DNA of 64,000 nucleotides from an uncultured Acidimicrobiales bacterium (GTDB lineage Bacteria; Actinomycetota; Acidimicrobiia; Acidimicrobiales; Aldehydirespiratoraceae): the NCBI GenBank assembly GCA_951812975.1, contig CATOTC010000002.1, positions 186,001 to 250,000 of the forward strand, given 5' to 3'. Of the stretch, positions 57,042 to 64,000 are shown piece by piece; position 1 is the first letter of the stretch, and the number at the start of each line of letters is the position of its first letter. The position numbers and the translations under genes are program-made. The notes beneath the pieces are model-generated. The model was not told where the DNA came from and did no database searches. It worked only from the letters and a program-made list of their open reading frames with translations.

Positions 57042-59486
57042 GTGAGTGAATCGGCTGGGCTCATCGAACTGACACCCGCGGAACCCGACGCGGAATCGCT
57101 GCTCGAGGCCATCCTGGAGTGGGCCTACGGGCGCAGTGTGGAGCCCTACCCCCATCAAGAGGACGCCATCCTGTCGCTGTTGGCCGGAGACAACGTGGTG
57201 CTGGCCACCCCGACGGGTTCGGGAAAGTCGCTGGTGGCCGTCACCGGGGCTTTCGCCATGCTCGCCAACAACAAGCGAACGGTCTACACCGCGCCGATCA
57301 AGGCGCTGGTGAGCGAGAAGTTCTTCGAACTCGTCGCTGAGCTGGGGGCCGACAATGTGGGGATGGTGACCGGCGACGCGGCCGTCAACGCCGGTGCACC
57401 CGTCGTTGTGTGCACCGCTGAGATCCTGGCCAACCGGGCGCTGCGCGAGGGGTCGGACCTCGACGTCGACCTGGTGGTGATGGACGAGTTCCACTACTAC
57501 GGCGACCGCGACCGCGGCTGGGCATGGCAGGTGCCGCTGCTGGAACTGGGGAATCCGATTTTCCTGTTGATGTCGGCCACGCTCGGCGACACCAGTGACC
57601 TGCGCGCCGATCTCAGCGCCCGCACCGGCCGCGACACGGTGCTGATCGACCAAGCGCCGAGGCCCGTGCCCCTCGACTTCGAATATCGCGAGACTCCCCT
57701 GTTGGAGACGCTCGCCGATCTTCTGAAGGCCAGCAAGACTCCCGTCTACATCGTCCACTTCACTCAACGCGAGGCGACCGCGCGCGCTCAGAGCCTCACC
57801 AGCCTCGACGTCCTCTCCAAAGAGGAGAAGGAGGCTGTGAACGAGGCGATCGGCGGTTTCCGTTTCGACACTCCGATCGGCAAGGACGTGCTGCGTTTCG
57901 TGCGCGCCGGGATCGGGGTCCACCACGCCGGCCTGCTGCCCAAGTATCGGCTGCTCATCGAGAAGCTCGCCCAGCAGGGTCTGCTCAAACTGATATGCGG
58001 CACCGACACGTTGGGGGTCGGTGTCAATGTGCCGATCCGCACCGTGCTGTTCACCCAGCTCTGCAAGTACGACGGTCGCAAGGTTCGGGTGCTGTCGGTG
58101 CGCGAGTTCAACCAGATCGCGGGCCGGGCGGGCCGTCGTGGTTTCGACACCGCCGGCAGCATCGTCGTGCAGGCCCCCGAGCACGTGGTCGAGAACAAAC
58201 GGGCCGAGGCCAAGGCTCTCACAGATCCGAAAAAGAAGAAGAAGCTCGTCAAGAAGCGGCCCCCGGAACGCGGCTATGCCCATTGGGACGGCGACACCCT
58301 CGCCCGACTCAGCGGGGGCACGCCCGAGACGCTCAAGTCGAGCTTCTCGGTGAACCACGCCATGCTGCTAAACGTGCTCGACCGCCCCGGCGACGGCTGC
58401 GCGGCCATGAAACGCCTGCTCACCGACAACCACGAGCCCCGCAGCGCCCAACGTCGACACATTCGCCGCGCCGTCGCGGTGTATCGATCACTTCTCCAGG
58501 CCCAGATAGTGGAGCTCGACCCGCTCCGCATCAACATCGACCTGCAGGACGACTTCCGCCTCAATCAGCCGCTGTCGCTGTTCGTGGTCGAGGCGGTCGA
58601 GGCACTCGATCCCGAGGCTCCGGACCACCATCTCCAGGTGCTCAGCCTGGTGGAGTCGATTCTGGAGGATCCGATGGTCGTGCTGTTGGCCCAGCGCGAC
58701 AAGCTGAAGGACTCGCTGGTGAGCGAGATGAAGGCGGCGGGCATCGAGTACGAGGAACGGATGAACCGCCTCGACGAGGTCACCTGGCCCAAACCCGAGG
58801 CCGAGTTCATCGAGCCCGCCTTCGCCATCTTCGCCCGCCACCATCCCTGGGTCGGGCGCGACACGGTCAGCCCCAAGGGTGTGGTCCGGGAGATGCTCGA
58901 GTTCGCTGAGACCTTCAACCAGTTCGTGGCCCGTTACGGGATCAAGCGTTCGGAGGGTCAGCTTCTCCGCTATCTGACCGACTGTTACAAGACCCTGATC
59001 CAGACCGTGCCCTCCAGCGCGCTTACCGATGATCTCTCCGACGCCGTCGAATGGCTCGGCGCGATGATCCGTCGCGTCGATTCGAGCCTCATTGACGAGT
59101 GGGAACGCCTGCGCAACCCCGAAGTCGCCGAGACCGAACCGACGCCTCCCGAGAGCTACGACATCACCGCCAACGAACGGGCCTTCGGCGTGCTGGTGCG
59201 CAACGAGCTGTTCCAGTCGGTCACATCGCTTGCGACCCGTCGCCGGCTCACTCCCGAGATCGAGGGGGTCGAGGAGTACTTCCGCGCCCACGATGCCGTC
59301 GAGATCGACGCCGAGGCTCGCAGCAGCCGCTGGGTGACCATCGACCTGTCGCGTGGTCTGGCCACACAGACGCTGTGCGATCCCGAGGGGTACATGGAGT
59401 GGGTGCTCGAGGCCGAGGTCGACCTGGAGGCGTCACGCCTCGAAGACCGCGCGGTGGTGACCCCCATCCGGCTCAGACAGCTCTGA
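57042..59486 (+). CDS. DUF3516 Ski2-like DEAD/DEAH helicase
   Basis: About 814 aa. Superfamily II helicase: Q-region PYPHQEDAIL, Walker A ATPTGSGKS (near 60), VVCTAEILANRAL, DEFH box in VVMDEFHYYGD, SAT motif in LMSATLG, and motif VI QIAGRAGRRGFD (near 360). The C-terminal half is the DUF3516 region found with this helicase in actinobacteria. It probably unwinds RNA in decay or ribosome maturation. GTG 57036 also opens the frame; 57042 leaves TAGGGT (57027-57032) 9 nt upstream, nearer the pattern of the window. Confidence 0.9.
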   Translation: MSESAGLIELTPAEPDAESLLEAILEWAYGRSVEPYPHQEDAILSLLAGDNVVLATPTGSGKSLVAVTGAFAMLANNKRTVYTAPIKALVSEKFFELVAELGADNVGMVTGDAAVNAGAPVVVCTAEILANRALREGSDLDVDLVVMDEFHYYGDRDRGWAWQVPLLELGNPIFLLMSATLGDTSDLRADLSARTGRDTVLIDQAPRPVPLDFEYRETPLLETLADLLKASKTPVYIVHFTQREATARAQSLTSLDVLSKEEKEAVNEAIGGFRFDTPIGKDVLRFVRAGIGVHHAGLLPKYRLLIEKLAQQGLLKLICGTDTLGVGVNVPIRTVLFTQLCKYDGRKVRVLSVREFNQIAGRAGRRGFDTAGSIVVQAPEHVVENKRAEAKALTDPKKKKKLVKKRPPERGYAHWDGDTLARLSGGTPETLKSSFSVNHAMLLNVLDRPGDGCAAMKRLLTDNHEPRSAQRRHIRRAVAVYRSLLQAQIVELDPLRINIDLQDDFRLNQPLSLFVVEAVEALDPEAPDHHLQVLSLVESILEDPMVVLLAQRDKLKDSLVSEMKAAGIEYEERMNRLDEVTWPKPEAEFIEPAFAIFARHHPWVGRDTVSPKGVVREMLEFAETFNQFVARYGIKRSEGQLLRYLTDCYKTLIQTVPSSALTDDLSDAVEWLGAMIRRVDSSLIDEWERLRNPEVAETEPTPPESYDITANERAFGVLVRNELFQSVTSLATRRRLTPEIEGVEEYFRAHDAVEIDAEARSSRWVTIDLSRGLATQTLCDPEGYMEWVLEAEVDLEASRLEDRAVVTPIRLRQL

Positions 59487-59513
59487 TTCCGACCGGGATT
59501 CGGTCGGGCTCGC

Positions 59514-59566
59514 GCAGCTCGGAAGTGACTGCACAACTCGAAGTGACTGCACAACTCGAAGTGAAT
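59514..59566. repeat. 18-bp tandem repeat after the helicase gene
   Basis: GAAGTGACTGCACAACTC at 59522-59539 and 59540-59557, with a partial third (GAAGTGAAT) and a diverged earlier copy ending GCGCAGCTCG. It is 36 nt after the helicase stop and just before the next gene's -10. Confidence 0.9.
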
Positions 59567-59598
59567 ATGGCGCGGCGAGGCCGCTAAGGTGCCGCCGC

Positions 59599-60441
59599 AT
59601 GGGATCAATCGAAGGATTTGCGACTCTCGTCACCGGTGGTGGAAGCGGTATCGGGGAGGCGTCGGCTGCAAGGCTGGCAGCTGACGGGGCACACGTGACC
59701 ATCTGCGGGCGCACCGAGCAGAAACTGCTCGACGCCGTCGACCGCATCGCCGGCGTGGCAGCAGAGGGAGTCACGGTGCAGCACATAGTCGCCGATGTGA
59801 CTTCCGAGTCCGATATGGAGGCGGCGGTGGCCGCCGCGGCGGGGATCACCGGACGACTCGACGGGCTGTTCGCCTGTGCCGGCGGTTCAACCTGCATGGG
59901 TCCGTTGGTTCTGACTGACGTGGACGACATCCGTTCCACGATGGAACTCAACTACATAGGCACTTTCCTGTGCCTCAAAACCGGCGGCGCTCAGATGGCT
60001 CGACAGGGTGGAGGCGGATCAATCGTGGGCTGCTCGTCACATGCGGGTCAGGACTCGATGCGCTGCCTCGGTGCCTACGGCGCCGCCAAAGCCGCCCTCG
60101 ATCATCTGTGTCGGGTCAGTGCCGATGAGATGGGCCGCTTTCAGATACGGATCAACTCGATCCAGCCGGGCATTGTGGCCACTGAGTTGATGACTCCGAT
60201 AACCAGCGGCGGCGCGCTGCTCGACAACTACCTGCCGGCGATTCCGCTTGGTCGCGTCGGTGAACCCTCAGAGATCGCGGACATGGTGCGGTTCCTGATC
60301 GGACCTGAATCTTCATGGATCACCGGACAGGCATTCGCGGTCGACGGTGGGCAGAACCTGCGTCGGGGCGCCGACTACGGCACGCTGTTGCGAGAGTTCG
60401 GACCCGACCCCCTCGACAGCCTCGCCGCTTCCACCGACTGA
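59599..60441 (+). CDS. SDR-family oxidoreductase
   Basis: A 280-aa SDR: TGGGSGIGEASAARLAADGAHVTICGRTEQK at about 12, CAGGST in place of NNAG, CSSHAG for Ser, YGAAK as the Tyr/Lys motif, and ITGQAFAVDGGQNLRRG near the end, with an extra tail (YGTLLREFGPDPLDSLAAS). Thr/Arg after strand 2 suggests NADP(H). TAAGGT lies 8 nt before the ATG. The stop is inside a 14-bp tandem duplication (60431-60458). Substrate unknown. Confidence 0.9.
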   Translation: MGSIEGFATLVTGGGSGIGEASAARLAADGAHVTICGRTEQKLLDAVDRIAGVAAEGVTVQHIVADVTSESDMEAAVAAAAGITGRLDGLFACAGGSTCMGPLVLTDVDDIRSTMELNYIGTFLCLKTGGAQMARQGGGGSIVGCSSHAGQDSMRCLGAYGAAKAALDHLCRVSADEMGRFQIRINSIQPGIVATELMTPITSGGALLDNYLPAIPLGRVGEPSEIADMVRFLIGPESSWITGQAFAVDGGQNLRRGADYGTLLREFGPDPLDSLAASTD

Positions 60442-60458
60442 TGGCCACCGACTGACGG
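60431..60458. repeat. 14-bp tandem duplication across the SDR stop codon
   Basis: CCACCGACTGATGG (60431-60444, containing the TGA) and CCACCGACTGACGG (60445-60458) differ by one T-to-C change. Confidence 0.9.
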
Positions 60459-60473
60459 CCGCGGTCCCAAGCG

Positions 60474-61217
60474 CTATTCGCTCTTCGTCTTCGACTTGTC
60501 GGGGATTACCGCCGACTTCTGGAGCAGCTCGGTGAGCCCCGGATAGCCGGGGATCGGCTGGAGTCGGTGGTCGATGTAGATCAGGCCCGCAGTGATGCAG
60601 ATGAAGCCCAGGGTGAAGTTGACACCGAAGCGGGTGAGCACGAAGAGGTTCACTCCGGTGTTGTTGTATAGGTAGATGTCCCAGATTGCAGTCAGGATCT
60701 CGAAGGCGACGATGAACCAGGTGGCCATCGCCATCGTGCGCACGAAACGCTGGTCCTGGGCCATGCCGTCCGGCAGTCGCAGGAGCCTCTCTGAGACCCA
60801 TGCCATGAACGACCGGCCACGCAGGATGGTGACGGCCAGTACCACGCCGACCAGGATCTTCGTCGCGAAGCCGATCCCGAAGTACACCGCCTCAGTGCTG
60901 ACCCCGAAGTCGACGAGTTCACGCTCCGCGGCGATCGACACGGCGCTGCGCACGATGAGATAGACGGTGATGGTCGGCAGCATCAGCCCGATGTTGAGTC
61001 CCCGGCGGCGCCTGCTCACCGCGGCCTTTAACGACCAGAGGGTTGAAGCGACGACGGCCGCCTCGATGCTGACCACGTTGTAGAACCCCAAGAACAACAG
61101 CACCGGCATCGTCTGGTCCAGGGTGCCGCCTCCAACGAATCGCGGTTTCTTTCGGGCAGGTTTCTCGCGAGAATCAGTGTCGACGCCCGGTTCAGTTTCG
61201 GGACCGGTTTCAGCCAT
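60474..61217 (-). CDS. VC0807-like membrane protein
   Basis: About 247 aa. A charged N-terminus (about 1-30) leads to six or so hydrophobic segments (TMPVLLFLGFYNVVSIEAAVVAS, NIGLMLPTITVYLIVRSAVS, AVYFGIGFATKILVGVVLAVTIL, FVRTMAMATWFIVAFEILTA, FGVNFTLGFICITAGLIYI). The pattern is like the VC0807/IspA-like DUF family, whose function is not established. An ATG at 61253 would overlap the upstream gene by 22 nt; 61217 is 14 nt after that gene's stop, and I prefer it. Probably co-transcribed with the mycothiol-dependent enzyme. Confidence 0.72.
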   Translation of the reverse strand: MAETGPETEPGVDTDSREKPARKKPRFVGGGTLDQTMPVLLFLGFYNVVSIEAAVVASTLWSLKAAVSRRRRGLNIGLMLPTITVYLIVRSAVSIAAERELVDFGVSTEAVYFGIGFATKILVGVVLAVTILRGRSFMAWVSERLLRLPDGMAQDQRFVRTMAMATWFIVAFEILTAIWDIYLYNNTGVNLFVLTRFGVNFTLGFICITAGLIYIDHRLQPIPGYPGLTELLQKSAVIPDKSKTKSE

Positions 61218-61231
61218 GGCGTGTTCGCCGG

Positions 61232-61957
61232 TCACGGGGAGAGGGCCATCCACTGGGCAACGACCTCGGCATCACCGAAGATCTGGAGTCCGTCGAGGGT
61301 CCGTCTACCCCAGGCGCACAAGAAGAGTTCCTCGCCACTGGCGCGGACCGCGGCGTCTCCTTTGGCGTGTTCATGGGTCACTGAGATCGATCCGTCGACT
61401 GCTCGCAGCATGAACTCTCCGTCGCCGTCGGTCTGATGAAGGTGCAACGAACCCGACGGAAGTGTCCGCTCCCTGCCTGCAAGCACCTCGGTGAAGAGCT
61501 CATCGACGCCGTCGATGCCGTCGGCGGCGGGAACCGGCGTCGGGTCCTTGACCGCCTGCTCGGCATCGACACGATGGATGGCCGTCTCAAGGTGAGCCCG
61601 CCTGATGAAGAACCCGACTGTCTGGTCGGCTCCCCAAGTCCACAGTCGCGTCTTGGGATCGGCTTCGCTCAGCACCTCCACCACCTGGGTCAACGCTTCT
61701 TGGGGCGACTGCTTGGGGAGGTCCTTCCAAGCGATCGGTGCTCCGGCGGTCCGGTCGACCTGCGCTGCGACAGCACTCCAGACAACGCCCATGTGCGAGA
61801 GCAGATCCTCGTTGGTCCAGTCCGGGCAGGCCGGGACCCTGGCGCTGAGGTCACGGGAGGCAACGACAATCAACCTCTGCCCCTCCTCAGCGAGGCGAGC
61901 GATCCGGTATGAGGGGTCCATAGACGATACCGAGGCAGAAGAATGCGAAGAGTCCAT
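61232..61957 (-). CDS. maleylpyruvate isomerase-family mycothiol-dependent enzyme
   Basis: About 241 aa. It has the DinB-like four-helix N-domain with the metal motif: RVPACPDWTNEDLLSHMGVVW (first His) and FFIRRAHLETAIHRVDAEQA (H-x3-E-x3-H-type), followed by an SCP2-like C-domain (GSISVTHEHAKGDAAVRASGEELFLCAWGR). Actinobacterial members use mycothiol in isomerisation or S-transfer. ATG 61957 has CACACT 6 nt before it; the ORF can extend to 62005 but these residues are unlike the family. It complements mca elsewhere in the window as evidence for a mycothiol-using cell. Confidence 0.87.
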   Translation of the reverse strand: MDSSHSSASVSSMDPSYRIARLAEEGQRLIVVASRDLSARVPACPDWTNEDLLSHMGVVWSAVAAQVDRTAGAPIAWKDLPKQSPQEALTQVVEVLSEADPKTRLWTWGADQTVGFFIRRAHLETAIHRVDAEQAVKDPTPVPAADGIDGVDELFTEVLAGRERTLPSGSLHLHQTDGDGEFMLRAVDGSISVTHEHAKGDAAVRASGEELFLCAWGRRTLDGLQIFGDAEVVAQWMALSP

Positions 61958-61995
61958 TTGCTTAGTGTGGCGTGATTGAAGGATCATCGTGCGCC

Positions 61996-62799
61996 GTGAG
62001 CACATACGCGATTAGCGGGTCCGCATCCGGCATGGGCGCAGCAACCCGGAAAAAATTGGAAAACGACGGTCATACGGTGATCGGAATTGATCTGCGGGAC
62101 GCTGAAGTCATCGCTGACCTCTCCACCAATGAAGGCAGGTCGAGCGCGGTCAGCGAGACCATTCAGCTGTGCGAAGGCGCTCTCGACGGTCTCGTGACAG
62201 CGGCCGGTCTCGGGCCACCCGTGCCCGGGGAGTCGATCGCCCGGGTCAACTACTTCGGATCTGTGGCACTGCTCGAAGGTCTGCGACCGGCGCTGGCACG
62301 GGCCGACAAGGCTCAGGCGGTGCAGATCGGTTCCAATTCTTCGACCACATCGCCGAACCTGCCCGCCGAACTCGTCGAGGCGTACTTGAACGGCGATGAG
62401 GAGGAATCAGTCCGTCTGGTGAACCTCACGCCGAGACCGTTCGACAGCGCGATCGCCTACGGCGCCGCCAAGCTCGCTGTCTCACGCTGGTGCCGCCGCG
62501 CCGCGGTCAGCGACGATTGGATCGGCCAGGGAACGACGCTCAACGTGATCGCTCCGGGCCCTGTGCAGACGCCGTTGTTTCAGATGGGCAAGGACGATGA
62601 CGACTTCGGCCCGCTGCTCGATGGTTTCCCAGTCCCCGCCGGCGAACCGGCGACCGCTGAACTGCTGGCGGACTGGATAGTCTTCCTGCTCTCCCCCTCC
62701 GCCCGTTTCGCCTGCGGTTCGGTGATCTTCGTCGACGGCGGCACCGACGCCCTGCTGCGAGCCGACGCCTGGCCCGAGACCTTCTCCATGGAGTTCTAG
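61996..62799 (+). CDS. SDR-family oxidoreductase (3-alpha-HSD-like)
   Basis: About 267 aa from GTG 61996 (STYAISGSASGMGAATRKKL), with GAAGGA 13 nt upstream; a GTG at 61972 is also possible. It lacks a regular NNAG (TAAGLG instead), has QIGSNSS for the Ser strand, an insert (LVEAYLNGDEEESVRLVNL), YGAAK as Tyr/Lys, and CGSVIFVDGGTDALLR near the end. The short early region and insert resemble 3-alpha-hydroxysteroid dehydrogenase or carveol dehydrogenase types. The start region overlaps the divergent promoter of the mycothiol-dependent enzyme. Confidence 0.85.
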   Translation: MSTYAISGSASGMGAATRKKLENDGHTVIGIDLRDAEVIADLSTNEGRSSAVSETIQLCEGALDGLVTAAGLGPPVPGESIARVNYFGSVALLEGLRPALARADKAQAVQIGSNSSTTSPNLPAELVEAYLNGDEEESVRLVNLTPRPFDSAIAYGAAKLAVSRWCRRAAVSDDWIGQGTTLNVIAPGPVQTPLFQMGKDDDDFGPLLDGFPVPAGEPATAELLADWIVFLLSPSARFACGSVIFVDGGTDALLRADAWPETFSMEF

Positions 62800-62839
62800 G
62801 CGCCGAGGGTTTGGGACACTGCCGAGCAGCGGTTAGGAA

Positions 62840-64000
62840 TCAGCCCAGAATCCCGCCTTGACCGCGTGGCTCTCCGAGAGCTTGGGACCGCGCTGCCTCG
62901 TCGAGCATCTCTTGAGTGACCCCGAAAGTGTCGCCGAGTCCGGCGTCCACGATCTGTTTGGGAATGGCCTTGATCCGATAGTCGTCAGCCACCGGTTCGG
63001 GATCAGGACCACGTCTTGCCAGAGCCGCCTCGATGATCGGTTCCCATGAAGCCGCCAACGCGGGCGCGTTGTCCGAGTCCCGTTCCTTGAACTCGGGCAG
63101 GATCTCCGTGCCGAAGCGGTGCAGCGACTCCATGATGTCCTCGTGGCGGTTCTTGCCCGCCTGCATCACGAATATCAGCTGGTCCACACCAACCTCCTCG
63201 TAGCGGCGGCAGAACTCGCGGATCTGGTCCGGCGTGCCCACCGCGCCGCGGAGTCCCTGACGGTCGCCCGATGCGGTCTTGGCGGCGAGGGCACCCCGTT
63301 GGGCCAGGGCCGCGTCGGGATCGTAGCCGTGCTCGGTGCGTTTCTGCTGGAACTCCCGCCATACGTCGGTCGCGCCCGGCTGGTGCTCTCCGAAGAGGTA
63401 GTAGTGGGCCAACGAGTAGCCGAAGAAGTTGCCTCCCTCGAGCCCCATCCGCATCGCCACCGATTCGTCGGGGTGGCACATCATGGGGGTGACGCAGGCA
63501 AGGTTCGGGTTGACTGCCCTGCCGACCGGAACGCACTCCTCGGCCATGATCCGGCGATAGTCGTCGACCCACCCCTTCGCGTCCTCGGGGTCGATGAATG
63601 CGAAGGTGAGCGCGCCGATGCCCTTCTGGGCCGCGAGCTTGATGGTCTCATGGCGCGAACACGCGACCCACAGCGGTGGATGGGGCGACTGCACGGGCTT
63701 GGGCACGACATTGCGGGCCGGCATCGACACGAACTCGCCCTCGTGGCCGCCGAAGGGCGTTTCGGTCAGGCAACGAAGCGACACTTCGAGGCCTTCGAGC
63801 CAGGCGTCGCGTTTGCGTTCATAAGGAATGCCGAAACCACCGAGCTCGGCCTCCGAGGAGGACTCCCCCGAGCCGAACTCCACCCGCCCACCGGACAGCA
63901 GGTCAAGCGTTGCGATCCGTTCCGCCACCCGCGCGGGATGGTTGAACGCGGGCGCGGTCAGACAGATGCCGTGTCCCAGACGGATGTTGCGGGTGCGTTG
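62840..64000 (-). CDS. LLM-class flavin-dependent oxidoreductase, N-terminus outside window
   Basis: The frame is open to the right edge (residues before the internal GTG at 63928 read NIRLGHGICLTAPAFNHPAR, a typical LLM N-terminal region), so the gene continues beyond 64000. It shows AERIATLDLLSGGRVEFGSGESSS, FVSMPARNVVPKPVQSPHPPLWVACSR and GLRGAVGTPDQIREFCRRYEEVGVDQLIFVMQAG. It is a luciferase-like monooxygenase, probably FMN- or F420-dependent; substrate unknown. At least 386 residues are visible. It is convergent with the SDR at 61996. Confidence 0.88.
   Translation of the reverse strand, partial: QRTRNIRLGHGICLTAPAFNHPARVAERIATLDLLSGGRVEFGSGESSSEAELGGFGIPYERKRDAWLEGLEVSLRCLTETPFGGHEGEFVSMPARNVVPKPVQSPHPPLWVACSRHETIKLAAQKGIGALTFAFIDPEDAKGWVDDYRRIMAEECVPVGRAVNPNLACVTPMMCHPDESVAMRMGLEGGNFFGYSLAHYYLFGEHQPGATDVWREFQQKRTEHGYDPDAALAQRGALAAKTASGDRQGLRGAVGTPDQIREFCRRYEEVGVDQLIFVMQAGKNRHEDIMESLHRFGTEILPEFKERDSDNAPALAASWEPIIEAALARRGPDPEPVADDYRIKAIPKQIVDAGLGDTFGVTQEMLDEAARSQALGEPRGQGGILG

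Noticed and set aside
56952-58358. 468-aa minus-strand frame opposite the helicase
   Set aside because: The plus strand contains all helicase motifs in order; the minus product is low-complexity.

Overview
The window is a gene-dense, high-GC chromosomal segment from an actinobacterium, carrying no rRNA, tRNA, CRISPR array or intact insertion sequence that I can see. Actinobacterial markers are a mycothiol S-conjugate amidase (Mca), a mycothiol-dependent maleylpyruvate isomerase-family enzyme, a WhiB iron-sulfur regulator, several LLM-class flavin/F420-type oxidoreductases, a group II truncated haemoglobin, a DUF3516 helicase, and an ImuA'/ImuB/DnaE2 mutasome under mycobacterial-type LexA boxes. 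The wealth of SDRs, CoA transferases, acyl-CoA dehydrogenase, thiolase, enoyl-CoA hydratase, P450 and amidohydrolases, with SLH-domain surface proteins, suggests an environmental lipid/aromatic-degrading Acidimicrobiia-like organism; that rank is inference.

Layout: 1-3.8 kb, end of a PAP2 phosphatase, an SDR, an LLM oxidoreductase, a secreted nuclease and a ChbG-like deacetylase. 4-8.9 kb (minus), a probable five-gene operon: channel-like pore protein, MgtE-like transporter, PhoU/TrkA_C regulator, mca and an SCP2 protein. 9.1-12.5 kb dnaE2; 12.6-16 kb acyl-CoA dehydrogenase, a FitAB/VapBC-type toxin-antitoxin pair and an amidohydrolase. 16.1-19.9 kb a heterodimeric ABC exporter. 20.1-22.8 kb a desaturase-like protein and a membrane-anchored protein. 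22.8-26.6 kb imuA'-imuB plus a coupled membrane protein. 26.7-34.9 kb oxidoreductases, CoA transferase, NUDIX hydrolase and a P-type ATPase. 34.9-35.5 kb a decayed surface-protein gene. 35.7-41.6 kb two DUF4143 ATPases interleaved with SDR and enoyl-CoA hydratase genes. 41.7-46.7 kb a formylglycine-generating enzyme, WhiB and an SLH-M16 peptidase. 46.8-64 kb CoA transferase/ALDH, thiolase, esterase, glbO, amidohydrolase, MFS, P450, SDRs, helicase, and a truncated LLM gene at the right edge.

Three themes cut across the genes. (1) The SOS mutagenesis module is split: dnaE2 and imuA'-imuB lie 11.6 kb apart but have matching promoters (TTG-type -35, a 17-nt spacer holding the LexA palindrome, then a -10 and the start codon 6-8 nt later). 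(2) At least 15 genes have a TAnnnT-like -10 hexamer about 6 nt upstream of the start codon, predicting widespread leaderless transcription; this also fixes several starts. (3) Short tandem duplications and two dispersed repeat families sit again and again on or next to stop codons, including an 18-bp minisatellite that forms the C-terminus of ImuA'.
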